Source: Phocoenobacter atlanticus subsp. cyclopteri
Lineage (GTDB): Bacteria; Pseudomonadota; Gammaproteobacteria; Enterobacterales; Pasteurellaceae
Assembly (NCBI RefSeq): GCF_018343795.1
Contig: NZ_CP074346.1
Span: 1,736,001 to 1,800,000, forward strand
DNA length: 64,000 nucleotides
Direction of reading: 5' to 3'
Shown: in pieces, positions 31,625 through 41,633 of the stretch
Layout of the letters: each line of letters starts with the position of its first letter
Numbering within the stretch: the stretch's first letter is position 1
Made by a program: the position numbers and the translations under genes
The notes under the pieces: model-generated
The model's input: only the letters and a program-made list of their open reading frames with translations
Database searches by the model: none
What the model was told of the DNA's origin: nothing

Positions 31625-34600
31625 TGCTAGTCACTTTTATTTCTCAATGTGAAAAGAAAGCCCTCTCTCGCACTCGCCGTATTTTAGATGCGTTCGCTAA
31701 TCGTATTGGCGATAATGTTTGGCAAACGGCGATTACAGAAGAGGGACTACTCGCCGTCAAGCAATTACTACGTCAAACAGCCAGTAAATCAACAGCGGTG
31801 AGTTGCCACCGAGTGCGAACTCGCCAACGTACTGAATTAATTTGGATTGTGGGAAATAAGAGAAAGTTTAATCATTTGGGGATTGTGGCGGTGAACAGAA
31901 CCAAAAGAAATATTTTACACAATGAGTGGGAAAACGATTGGAAATATGCAAGTAGTATTCAAATTATTGCGACTATTGCTGCGTTATTGCACGATATTGG
32001 AAAAACAACGCTTGGCTTTCAAGATAAATTAGAAAAGGGAAGCCTACAAAGTGATCCTTATCGGCACGAGTGGATTTCACTAAAATTATTTGAAGTAATG
32101 GTAGAGGGTTGTGAAACAGATGAACAGTGGTTATCCCGTTTTACTGAGATAGATAAGTGGTTATCTAAAAATAAAAGTACTCTTAATAAAAGGTTACAAC
32201 AGTGTCATAGAGATACCACTCAATTAGGACAAATTCCCCCTCTTGCACAATGGGTGGCTTGGTTGATTATTTCTCATCATAGATTTCCACCTTATAATAA
32301 GAAAATTCACTTATCATCGAAAGATAGAGAAGAATTCAGAAGTGAAGACAAGAAAATCAACCTCACCGTGAGTTTGGAAAGATATTATCAAAAATATTTA
32401 AGTGCTTTTGAAGGGTGGGTGAAAACTGAAGAAGAAAAACCGAGAAAAGACAAAACTAAAAAAGAAGAACCTAAAAAGATATCCATCAAACAGCAAAATT
32501 CTTTTTGGAAATTTAAAGAACAAGTAATGTGTAGCCCTGTTTGGCAAAAAGCCATTAAACGTTGGTCTAATAAGGCGTTAAAAGCCCTTACTTTAATGCA
32601 ATTAAGCCAACAGGCTATTGATAATAAAAAAGCGATTGATGATACTTTTTTATTATATTTATCACGCTTATGTTTAATGGTGGCGGATCATAATTACTCT
32701 AGTCTAGGTGAAAAAGATAAAGATCGTCGTTTTAGTGGCGATGAAAACTTTAAGATGTTAGTCGCAAATACCCAAAGAATATGGGTAGAAGATGAACCAA
32801 TTTCAAAGCCTAATCAAACTCTTGATGAGCATCTGATTGGAGTTGCGGCATTAACGGCAGGATTTGCAAGAAAATTACCCATTATTGCAACCGCTTTACC
32901 AACATTAAAAGAGCAACAATCTTTATCAAAATTCACTGATATCTCAAGATTTAAGTGGCAAAATAAGGCTTATCAGCTCGCTCAACGTGTTCAAAAAGAG
33001 AGTGAAGAACGCGGCTTCTTTGGTGTGAATATGGCATCGACAGGCTGTGGCAAAACTATTGCTAATGCTCGCATTATGTACGGCTTAGCGGATCCTAAAA
33101 AAGGTGCTCGTTTTACCATAGCTTTAGGATTGCGTGTTTTAACCTTACAAACAGGACAAAGTTTTCGTAAGGATCTAGATTTATCCGCAGAAAAATTAGC
33201 TATTTTAGTAGGAGGACAAGCGAGTAAAGATCTATTTGAATTAAATCAACAAAATAATTCTCAAGACAAAAAAGAAGATGAAAAAGATGGATTGTTAGGG
33301 AGTGAATCAAGTGAGGATTTACTTAGTGAATGGGTCGATAGTCAAATTGATTACCAAGACTATGCTGAACTGAATTTAGGTACAGTTATCGAAAATAAAA
33401 AGTGCGAGACTTGTTGTTTTCACCAGTCGTCACTTGTACGGTAGATCATATTATTCAAGCGAGTGAATGCAAGCGTGGTGGTCGCTATATAGCACCAATG
33501 TTAAGGCTACTTAGTAGTGATTTGATTTTAGATGAACCTGATGATTTTGACCAAAATGATTTGCCTGCTCTGTCTCGTTTAGTTCATTTGGCTGGGCTAT
33601 TTGGCTCACGAGTTTTATTATCTTCTGCAACATTAACGCCTGATCTATTAATGGGATTATTTCAAGCCTATCAAGCAGGACGAGAGTTATTTAATCACAG
33701 TCAAAATAAGGGTAAGCCCAATATTGTTTGTGCTTGGTTTGATGAGCAAAAAAACACAATGAAAACAGTACAGTGTTCTAATATCAATGTTTTTACAAAA
33801 GAAAACCAGCAATTTATTGAAAAACGTAAAGATTTTCTCTCAAAACAAAAGGTTAGGCGTAAAGCTGATATTTTGCCGTTAGATTTAAGCTATAATCAAG
33901 AAAGACCTGCTCGTTTTTATGCGAACTTAGGACAGCAAATACTAAATGGTGCGATCCATTTACATAATAATTATCATCAAGTTGATCCTCAAACAGACAA
34001 AAAAGTAAGTATTGGTTTGGTTAGAATTGCCAATATTAATAATATTATTCCCATTGCAATACAATTATTTGCAAAAGCAGAAGTACCTGAGGATGTGCAT
34101 ATCCATTTGAGTTGTTACCACTCAAAACAACTATTGGTATTACGCAACGCATTAGAAACGAAATTAGATCGTATTTTACATCGTGATAAAGAAAATCCAT
34201 CAGCTCTATTTGAACATTTAGAAATCAGAAATGCACTAAAACAAAGTCAAGCAAAACACCATATTTTTATTATTTTAGCGACCCCTGTTGCTGAAGTAGG
34301 ACGTGATCACGATTATGATTGGGCAATTGTCGAACCCTCTTCTATGCGTTCGATTATCCAACTTGCAGGACGTATTTGGCGACATCGTCCTGATAAAGTG
34401 GCTGAAAAAACAAATATGTTGATTTTACAATATAATATTCGTTATTTTAAAAATCCGAACTCGACTATTTTCACTTATCCTGGATTTGAAACAAAACAGT
34501 TTAAACCTACAAGCTATAATTTACAGGAATTATTAACAACAGAACAATTAGCACAAATTGATGCAAAACCTCGTATTATTAAATCGACTAATGATGATAT

Positions 34601-35069
34601 TAAAACCTTAAGTGATTTAGAGCATCAAGTTATGCAAAACTTACTTAATAATAATTCACTAAATTATGTTAATGCCTATTGGAACAAACAGACAACAGCC
34701 AATCGAGCACATATACATTTACAGCTAATTAGCCCGTTTAGAGCAGGTAAATTTGAAGAGGATTTTTTAATTATTCCAAATAATGAAAGTGAAGAGGGAT
34801 ATGAGGTTTATTTTGCAGAATCTGTGTATAAAAATGGTTTATCTAACGCAACATTGCAAGATAACATAATATCGCCATTAGAGGCAGATTTCTCTCACCC
34901 TCAAATCAGCCCTTGGTTAGCAACAGGATTAGTTAAAGCACTAGAAGAGATACAAAACTCTTATCCTGATAAGAGTTTACGTTATTTAGCTACTCGTTTT
35001 TCTAGTGTTTCATTAGATGATAGAAAAGAGTGGCGGTTTAGTGAGTTTTTGGGGGTTGTTGGGTATTAA
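31624..35069 (+). pseudogene. cas3: Cas2-Cas3 fusion helicase-nuclease (type I-F), frameshifted
   Basis: The type I-F fusion would be about 1148 aa. The N-terminal Cas2 domain (LVTFISQCEKKALSRTRRIL, about residues 1-95) is followed by the HD nuclease (ALLHDIGKTTLGF, near 120), a Walker A (STGCGKT, near 475), then Walker B-like LILDEPDDF and motif VI AGRIWRHRP. The first frame ends at 33444; the second starts within it at about 33402 with RDLLFSPV. The shift maps to an A run just before AAGTGCGAG at 33396-33401, where one lost A would restore the frame. As read, Cascade has no working degradation nuclease unless the error is technical or slippage occurs. Confidence 0.9.
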
Positions 35070-35176
35070 TATGAAAAATATGAATTTTTCATATTACAAG
35101 AATATTCCCAACAGAATTACAGTTTGGATCTTAATACTGTCAGCGATATAGAGTATTATCAATATACTGAAGCTTC

Positions 35177-35926
35177 TTATACTTTTGACAAATAAGCATC
35201 AAAATTAATTGCAGCTATAGTGCCTATTTTCTGTTGTAGATAATGAGTTAAACTCATGAAGAAATAGATTAAAGCATTATCTTGTTGGCTAAATTCAACA
35301 CCTTGGTATACCCTCTTTGAGTAATAATCATGTATTCGTTTTTGAAAATCATTTTCTTGTGTATCCTCTTCACTATCATAACTTACTTTAAAAGCACCAT
35401 AATCAGCTATACAACCTATATCTATACTTCTCAATCCTACTTGTTCACTTAAATGTTTACTAATCGTATCATTATTACTGTGGGTGTAACTATTTGTAGA
35501 AGCTAAAATACCACCTAAAATTTTGGTCAGCGGTCTAGCCGGAGATCTGTTACCTGAATTAATCATCGCTGTAGTGGTTCGAGTAAGTTGTCTGACGCTT
35601 TCTATTTTTTCTCCTGCATAGTCAATGTTCCCTTCAATGTCGGGTTTTACTTCAAAAACAGCATAAACCCCTTCCGCAGGAATGTATTTAAAACCATTTT
35701 GGTTGAAAATAAAGGGCGTAAACCAGTTATCATATATTACAATATCAATTTGATGACTTGTTAAACCTAAAGAATCAATTACGATTGCTTTGTCAATGCT
35801 GTAACGATTAGGTAAGTAATTTCTCAACCACTCAATCCAAGCATTTTCTAAAGCATCGCCTTTTGACCCTGGGTGGGTAATAAAATCCCTATTGGTATTT
35901 AATTCAGCCTTCATCTGTGCCTGCAT
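35177..35926 (-). CDS. PD-(D/E)XK-like protein of the CBASS operon (DUF6602-like)
   Basis: Predicted 249 aa from the ATG at 35926. Function is inferred as the CBASS effector. Conserved-looking motifs are E27 in GDALENAWIEW, D61 in HQIDIVIYD, and E92 and K94 in YAVFEVKP, the spacing of a PD-(D/E)XK nuclease core, as in DUF6602 proteins. No SAVED, patatin or transmembrane domain is seen. The sequence upstream in this frame (from ISLTELFRG) reads like protein; an ATG at 35970, overlapping the cap3 stop, would join it if one A were added to the seven-base A run at 35953-35959. It closes the operon and its 3' end faces cas3. Confidence 0.72.
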   Translation of the reverse strand: MQAQMKAELNTNRDFITHPGSKGDALENAWIEWLRNYLPNRYSIDKAIVIDSLGLTSHQIDIVIYDNWFTPFIFNQNGFKYIPAEGVYAVFEVKPDIEGNIDYAGEKIESVRQLTRTTTAMINSGNRSPARPLTKILGGILASTNSYTHSNNDTISKHLSEQVGLRSIDIGCIADYGAFKVSYDSEEDTQENDFQKRIHDYYSKRVYQGVEFSQQDNALIYFFMSLTHYLQQKIGTIAAINFDAYLSKV

Positions 35927-35962
35927 ACCTCGGAATAGTTCTGTAAGTGATATTTTTTTCTG

Positions 35963-36427
35963 TTACTCATAGGTTTCTAGTTTGTCCTCGTCTAAAAAAT
36001 AAAATTGATAATCTAATAGTTCTTTATTGCTAATGCTAAGTATAAGTAATATCGGGTTGGTAATTGATACTGAGTTAGTATTTGCAATAGATTTCATTGC
36101 TTGCAAATCAGTTACACTATATTGTGCTGATGCATTTGGATGTGTGTGCCATTCTCCAACATAATAATTTCCTGTTTCATGATAAATTTGCTTAAGTATT
36201 TCTTCTAGCCCATATACGTTACGCTCAAAATAAACCTGAGAATGTGAAAATTTAGATGGAAGAATACTGCCAGTAACAAATAATTTTTTGTTATCTTCCG
36301 AATAGTGACCAACCAATAGACCTCCATATTCTTTGGGATAATATTTATCACCTTCGTTAGTCAGTTGCTGAATCAACCTGTTATCAAAAAATAGTTTGAT
36401 ATTCTTATATGTCTTTCCAATAATCAA
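35963..36427 (-). CDS. JAMM/MPN isopeptidase, Cap3-like (CBASS)
   Basis: Predicted 154 aa. Metalloprotease of the JAB/MPN family; in type II CBASS the Cap3 protease removes the CD-NTase from its conjugates. The JAMM zinc motif is complete: Glu at about 33 (YPKEYGGLLVG), H94-T-H96-P, then Asp at 107 (SVTD). It overlaps the end of cap2 by 4 bases (ATGA). The downstream effector follows with an overlapping ATG hidden by a shift of frame. Confidence 0.85.
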   Translation of the reverse strand: MIIGKTYKNIKLFFDNRLIQQLTNEGDKYYPKEYGGLLVGHYSEDNKKLFVTGSILPSKFSHSQVYFERNVYGLEEILKQIYHETGNYYVGEWHTHPNASAQYSVTDLQAMKSIANTNSVSITNPILLILSISNKELLDYQFYFLDEDKLETYE

Positions 36428-38076
36428 AATCTGTTAATTCCTAAGTTTATTTGTTCATTATCGTATTTAACCACAAAATTATGTAATGGTAATTCTCTCA
36501 CAAGCTGATTATTTATGTGCAGTAAAGCAAATTGAACAAGTGTTGCAATGTCATTATACGAAGCCTTAAAAGTCGGACTCCAACAGCCTGTAGGATTGTA
36601 TAAGTCTTCAGTATCATTTTTTATATTATGCTTAAATTGATGTTGAAAAGCACGATAAACATTAGGCGATAAACCACAAACTAATTCTTTAGCATGATTA
36701 CTAATTGACAAATTGAAAATTTGTGTCTTTATTTCTAGGGAGTCTAACAAAAACATTAGGTCGTCATCTGTTGAACAATCGAATATATAATCAAAAGAAT
36801 TAAGAGCTTCTTTAATTTTTTCTCTATGTTCTGCATATGTTGATAGCTTCAATCCATATTCTGTTATAAAATTAGGAATTGAATGCAAATCAACAAAAGG
36901 GGATATATTCATTAGTATGGATGCCAATTCTGATACTTTATCACTCAAACCTGTAAAAAAATCAAATTCAGAACGACAGACATTCTCAGGATTCTTTTGG
37001 TCATAGTCTGTTAATGTCAAGTTTCTACAGCCTGATTTAGTCAGAGTACGAGAAACTTGACTACCTATTGCACCGACACCAATAATAAGAATTTTTTTAT
37101 CTGTTAACTTTGGAGAGAAAGCACCTCTACCAAAAAAATATTGGTATGAACAGTTTTGTGTTATTGCCCAGTCAACTTTAAATTCTTTAATAGAAAAATT
37201 TCCTGTTTCCTCAATAGACTTTTTATTTTCAAAAAAATTATCAATATCAATTAAGGTAACTTCCCAGTGAATTGTATTATCTGGTGTTTTGTATCCTAAA
37301 AAAATCGGTAGCCTTTTGTGTTTTTTTGTATCAAAGCCTCTCGCTTGGAAACAAAACTTCCATATTTCATCAATAAATTTTTGATCAATTACTCTGCTTA
37401 ATTCTTTCCAGTTATGAATCAAAAATCTTTTATTTTTTACTGGGGGTACACCTGTAAAATAAAATAACCCTGTGAGAATTGTTTCTATGGAAAAATATAC
37501 TTTACTCCATCCGCAGTCATGAGCTGCTAAATTATGGATAAATGACTTAACAATATAATTGCGATTATTCTTAGAATGATATCTTGAAGTAGTCATATAT
37601 GACAAATTTACTTCTCCAAAATCACCTTTTTCAAATTGCTTATCAATATCCGTAAATAGAAATGAATAATATTCATTATCTATACAGGCTTCGTGTTTAA
37701 TGGGAAATTCGTAGTGCTCATCTTGTTCTTCATCAATTATGTATTTTTGAATCCAGTTTTTAACTGATTCGAAATCTTGGCGCAATTTATCTTGAAAATT
37801 ATTACGGTGAATATTATGAAAGCATATAGAACCATCACTCATTACATGATTGTATTCTATTAGCTCTTTATTTTTAAATCGAATACTCTCTGTTTCTGAT
37901 AGTTTGTACGGATAGGAAGGTAAGATAGTCACTGCAAAAGTGACGAAGTCAACACATTTTAAGTCATAAATTACATTAAATTGTAACCCCTCTTCATTTG
38001 TTATCATTTCAGAGCCTAGGGAAAGGTAATCAAGCTCTGAAATGACGTCATGAATTATACTTTTTTTATTTTCCAT
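36424..38076 (-). CDS. E2-E1 ubiquitin-transfer-like fusion, Cap2-like (CBASS)
   Basis: Predicted 550 aa. In type II CBASS, Cap2 links the C-terminus of the CD-NTase to targets and primes it. The N-terminal E2-like domain (about residues 1-115) carries the candidate active Cys85 in DGSICFHNIH. The C-terminal ThiF/E1 domain has the nucleotide loop GVGAIG at 333-338, LTDYDQ near 356 and a candidate catalytic Cys498 in NPTGCWSPTF. It starts directly after the CD-NTase stop and overlaps cap3. Confidence 0.87.
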   Translation of the reverse strand: MENKKSIIHDVISELDYLSLGSEMITNEEGLQFNVIYDLKCVDFVTFAVTILPSYPYKLSETESIRFKNKELIEYNHVMSDGSICFHNIHRNNFQDKLRQDFESVKNWIQKYIIDEEQDEHYEFPIKHEACIDNEYYSFLFTDIDKQFEKGDFGEVNLSYMTTSRYHSKNNRNYIVKSFIHNLAAHDCGWSKVYFSIETILTGLFYFTGVPPVKNKRFLIHNWKELSRVIDQKFIDEIWKFCFQARGFDTKKHKRLPIFLGYKTPDNTIHWEVTLIDIDNFFENKKSIEETGNFSIKEFKVDWAITQNCSYQYFFGRGAFSPKLTDKKILIIGVGAIGSQVSRTLTKSGCRNLTLTDYDQKNPENVCRSEFDFFTGLSDKVSELASILMNISPFVDLHSIPNFITEYGLKLSTYAEHREKIKEALNSFDYIFDCSTDDDLMFLLDSLEIKTQIFNLSISNHAKELVCGLSPNVYRAFQHQFKHNIKNDTEDLYNPTGCWSPTFKASYNDIATLVQFALLHINNQLVRELPLHNFVVKYDNEQINLGINRF

Positions 38077-38986
38077 TCAACCAAACCTCTCAGTTTTGGG
38101 GACAGAAATAAGAGGAACATCTTTTGATACACCATAACTCTTATTAAATTCTTCGTTTTTAGGAAAATAATATTCTAAATAAGTAGTTTTTTCTATATTA
38201 GATAACAGAATGGTCATATCGTATTCTAAATCTACCTTTTGAGTGCCAACCGTATCCATTAGATTATTATTACTATTTCCTGGATCAATGAGTTGGAAAC
38301 CCTCCTGTGTTGCTTTATCTTTAATATATTCCAATACAGTTTTTAATTGTTCAATCAAAGTGCCTGTTGGACTTCTGTCATCAAAAGCCTTTATTACAAA
38401 TAATTCAATAAAAAAAGACTTATAGTTCTTTTGATGTATTTTCTTCCATATTTTTAACAACCGAATAACACTACGTGCTTTATCTTTCCCTTTAATATGT
38501 TCAACTTGGTTGTGGATATTGGTTTTAAGGTAGGTTTTATCTTCAAGGTCAATATGTAAATTTAAATTTCTATCATCTAAGAAACCATCTTTAGTTGCTT
38601 CTCTAGCTGGCACAACATCGATATTAATTTCTTCGCTATTAAAAATAATACCTAATGATACTTTTTGCCTGCGTACAGTTACTGTAGAGCTTTCATATTT
38701 TTTACGTAACTTTTCTTCTACATCATCAAACATTTTTTCAATTGTAGAAAAACTATTTTTTTTAAAAGGTACGACTAAATCTAAATCAAATTTTGAATTT
38801 ATAGCTGTATGCTTTTTGAATGAACCCGAGTTAAAAGGGGTATAAAGTTGAGTCCCTATATTCATTTTCTAAAAATTCTTTGATTTCATCACGCTTTTTC
38901 CTGTGTGCATCTACCTTTTTCTCAATATGCTTCATGCGATAGGTTTCCAAAACCTCTTGTAGATATTCATTATTTGATATTGTCAT
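38077..38986 (-). pseudogene. CD-NTase (cGAS/DncV-like nucleotidyltransferase) of CBASS, probable frameshift
   Basis: Signature GS-x11-DxD at SGSFKKHTAINSKFDLDL, and a third Asp in INIDVVPARE, define a nucleotidyltransferase that makes cyclic oligonucleotide signals. The frame with these motifs starts only at 38865. The N-terminal helix (MTISNNEYLQEVLETYRMKH) is encoded upstream from 38986 in another frame that stops soon after. Removing one base near 38855-38862 joins them as ENEYGTQLYTPFNSGS, the expected family sequence, for about 302 aa. First gene of the operon. Without the join, a 262 aa product lacking the first helix might still be made from the ATG at 38865. Confidence 0.82.
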
Positions 38987-39061
38987 GGTTTACTGTCTCT
39001 AGAGTTATTAATAATATTAGCTATATAAGGTCAAATATAAAAAAATCAACCTCCATATTTA

Positions 39062-39175
39062 TCAATCCATAATTACTCTTGAATTCGCTTCTTGCTTGTC
39101 TGGTAAAACAAATATTTTTCTCCCTTCTTCTGTAAGCCACCTATTCGGCGGTAAAATATTTTCATTTATATAATA
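39062..39175 (-). other. Short protein-like open frame upstream of the CBASS operon
   Basis: A 37-codon open frame without a clear start contains ILPPNRWLTEEGRKIFVLPD and ends in TGA at 39062. It reads like a piece of a real protein, possibly debris from the event that inserted the cassette. I do not recognise the family. The rest of 38987-39284 holds the divergent promoters. Confidence 0.25.
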
Positions 39176-39223
39176 TTATAAGCTACTTATTCAGTATTTT
39201 TATTATTTTAATTTAAATAATGG

Positions 39224-39252
39224 TTGAATGCAATAATTTTCTATGTTTTAAT
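39224..39252 (+). promoter_or_regulatory. Predicted sigma-70 promoter of csy1-csy4
   Basis: TTGAAT at 39224-39229 and TTTAAT at 39247-39252 are 17 bases apart, 33 bases before the csy1 start. It would drive csy genes independently of cas1-cas3, which are cut off by the inserted cassette. Confidence 0.5.
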
Positions 39253-39284
39253 GATATATTTAAAGTAAATTTAGGAGCATCAAA

Positions 39285-40673
39285 ATGACAGATATCCCCA
39301 AAGAACTCGTTGCAAAAGCTGTGCAGGCTTTCCTCGACAGCCAATTCAATAAAAAAACCGAAAAAGAGCAAAGGCAATTAGAGAAAGCGAAAGAAAGTGG
39401 TAGTAGTGATCAAATTGCAACCTTACAAGAAAAGCTTTCCAAAGAGCGAGAGAAATACAGTTCTGCTATATGGCTAGAAAACGCTGCCAATAAAATGGCA
39501 AAGCAATTGTATTTTGGTACTCATATTTCTAAAGGTGTTCATCCTGATGCCAAAGGCGATAATATTAGTTTTCAGTCCAATCACCATTTACCTATTGAAA
39601 TAGTCGGTTCTCACAGTATAAAAAGTGATTATATTGATGCAAATGGGAATGCAGCAGCTTTGCCATTAGCGGCTTTTTTTGATTTTGTTGTTGGTGAGTT
39701 TGCAAATAAACAGGTGAAAATTCGAGATCTTATTTTAGAAGATAATGCGGATCTTATTGCTTCATTATCTAGTGATCAAACAATAGCAAAAAGTTATCAT
39801 CAAGCATTTAAAGAGGCTTTACAAAATACCGTGACTTCACCTATCACCCACGAACGAAACAAACAGATACTGTGGACAACTAATTCTAATGTAGCAAGGA
39901 GCGTTGAAGATCTTGATTATCACAATATAGTACCTCTTTATCCATCAGTTTTAACCCATGAGTTATATCAACGTATCAATACTTTAAAATATTCTGAGGA
40001 AAATAAAGAAGCACAAGATAATCGCTTCAAAAAAACAATGGAGCAAAAGCCTTATGTTACTTTATCAGATTTAGCGAGTGTTCAATTAGGTGGAACAAAG
40101 CCTCAAAATGTGAGTTTGTTAATGAGTAAGCAAGGAGGTAGAAATTATCTACTCCCATCTATACCACCAACATTTTCACAACGGTATCGTTTTAATGTAT
40201 CCAAATCTGCTAGAACCATTTTTAATAAAAATTTAGCTTATCAATGTTACAAACCAATAGAGCAGTTTTTTCAGGTTATTAAAAGTGATAAAAATACTGT
40301 TGATATACGAGAGGCAAGAAAATTCGCTATTGATGAGATTTTGCATATTTTATTCTCTATTTCTACCTATATAAAAAATACCTACCCTGCTGGTTGGTCA
40401 AAAGATTATCAACTCGATTACAACCAAAAATTATGGCTAGATCCTTTACGTGCTAATTTAGAGGGTGAAGAAGAGTTTGCCGAGGATAGAGAAGAGCTAG
40501 AGTGGCACTTAGATATTTATCGACAATTTGCAAATTGGTTAAATAAGCTTATTCAGAATAAATTTCCTCATCTCAAACACGATACGGGTAAGCCTGAATA
40601 TAATGAGTGGCGACGTGAAATAATGGATATGAAAAAACAATATGAACGAGCTGGTAAAGGAGTGTTTCTATGA
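39285..40673 (+). CDS. csy1: Type I-F Cascade subunit Csy1 (Cas8f)
   Basis: Predicted 462 aa. Large subunit of the Csy complex, needed for PAM recognition. Family features include the Lys/Glu-rich coiled N-terminus, the motif NAANKMAKQLYFGTHISKG near residue 70, and YPSVLTHELYQRINTLKYSEENKEA in the middle. The ATG has AGGAG upstream. The end overlaps csy2 by 4 bases. Confidence 0.95.
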   Translation: MTDIPKELVAKAVQAFLDSQFNKKTEKEQRQLEKAKESGSSDQIATLQEKLSKEREKYSSAIWLENAANKMAKQLYFGTHISKGVHPDAKGDNISFQSNHHLPIEIVGSHSIKSDYIDANGNAAALPLAAFFDFVVGEFANKQVKIRDLILEDNADLIASLSSDQTIAKSYHQAFKEALQNTVTSPITHERNKQILWTTNSNVARSVEDLDYHNIVPLYPSVLTHELYQRINTLKYSEENKEAQDNRFKKTMEQKPYVTLSDLASVQLGGTKPQNVSLLMSKQGGRNYLLPSIPPTFSQRYRFNVSKSARTIFNKNLAYQCYKPIEQFFQVIKSDKNTVDIREARKFAIDEILHILFSISTYIKNTYPAGWSKDYQLDYNQKLWLDPLRANLEGEEEFAEDREELEWHLDIYRQFANWLNKLIQNKFPHLKHDTGKPEYNEWRREIMDMKKQYERAGKGVFL

Positions 40674-41605
40674 ATATCAATAAACAGGTTGCTGGCTACT
40701 TAGTTTTTCATAAAGTCCAAATTTGCAATGCAAATAGTATATCTAGCCCCATTACTTATGGCTTTCCTGCTATTACTGGCTTTTTAGGTGCATTCCATTC
40801 AATGTCTCGTAAAATGATGGCTATGGAGGAGTGGCAAGCGTACAGTTTGGGTGGTGTGTTACTTGCTTGTTATGACTGTCAGCCTCAAATCTACAGAGCC
40901 AGTAAATATAGTAACTACACCTTTAATCAAAGTCGTAATCCAATTAAAAAAGATGGCAAAACTGCGTCTATTATTGAAGAGGGAAAATGTCATCTAACAA
41001 TGAGCTTTGTTGTCGAAGTGTTAGGCACAGAAGATCTTTCTATAGAAGAACAAAAACACCTTATTGAGCAAAGCTCACAGTGGATTTTACAGCAACGTAT
41101 TGCAGGAGGTAGCACTCAAAGATTGGCAAAGGTTGATTTTGTAGATAATGGTTTACATCACGTGGTTCCAATGTTAATGCCAGCTTTTGTTTTAATGGAT
41201 GCACAAAAAGATTTTGAGGAAATTATTACAGAATTGCAAAAAGTGGACCCGAATGTGACCGCTTTAGATGCCCTTATTGATGTTTGTACTTTACATCATA
41301 TTCCAGAAGAAGTGCCAAATAAAAAAGAACAAACAGAAATTGTTTGGAAAACTACCTCTAAAAAAACAGGGCGAGGTTGGCTTGTTCCTATGCCGATTGG
41401 TTATCAAGGTATTTCTCCCAAATATGATGCAGGGCTTATGCAAAATATTAGAAATCCTGAATATCCGAGCCAATATGTTGAGGCAGTATATGGTTTAGGT
41501 AAATGGATCTACCCTCAGCGATTAACTGATAATATTAAAAATGCTTTTTGGCATTATAGCTATGATGAAAAAAACGCACTTTATCTTGTTACACAAAATA
41601 TTTAA
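40670..41605 (+). CDS. csy2: Type I-F Cascade subunit Csy2 (Cas5f)
   Basis: Predicted 311 aa, RAMP-fold Cas5-type protein capping the crRNA 5' handle in the Csy complex. Family segments are VFHKVQICNANSISSPITYG, FPAITGFLGAFHSMSRKM and the glycine-rich QRIAGGSTQRL. It overlaps csy1 and lies 28 bases before csy3. Confidence 0.95.
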   Translation: MNINKQVAGYLVFHKVQICNANSISSPITYGFPAITGFLGAFHSMSRKMMAMEEWQAYSLGGVLLACYDCQPQIYRASKYSNYTFNQSRNPIKKDGKTASIIEEGKCHLTMSFVVEVLGTEDLSIEEQKHLIEQSSQWILQQRIAGGSTQRLAKVDFVDNGLHHVVPMLMPAFVLMDAQKDFEEIITELQKVDPNVTALDALIDVCTLHHIPEEVPNKKEQTEIVWKTTSKKTGRGWLVPMPIGYQGISPKYDAGLMQNIRNPEYPSQYVEAVYGLGKWIYPQRLTDNIKNAFWHYSYDEKNALYLVTQNI

Positions 41606-41633
41606 CTAAATTTTTATCCAATAGGAGTACATA

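Noticed and set aside
35070-35195. In-frame continuation of 41 codons after the cas3 stop
   Set aside because: The protein already ends with the expected WRFSEFLG-type C-terminus, and the extra part overlaps the end of the effector gene. Chance is adequate, though a lost gene end is possible.
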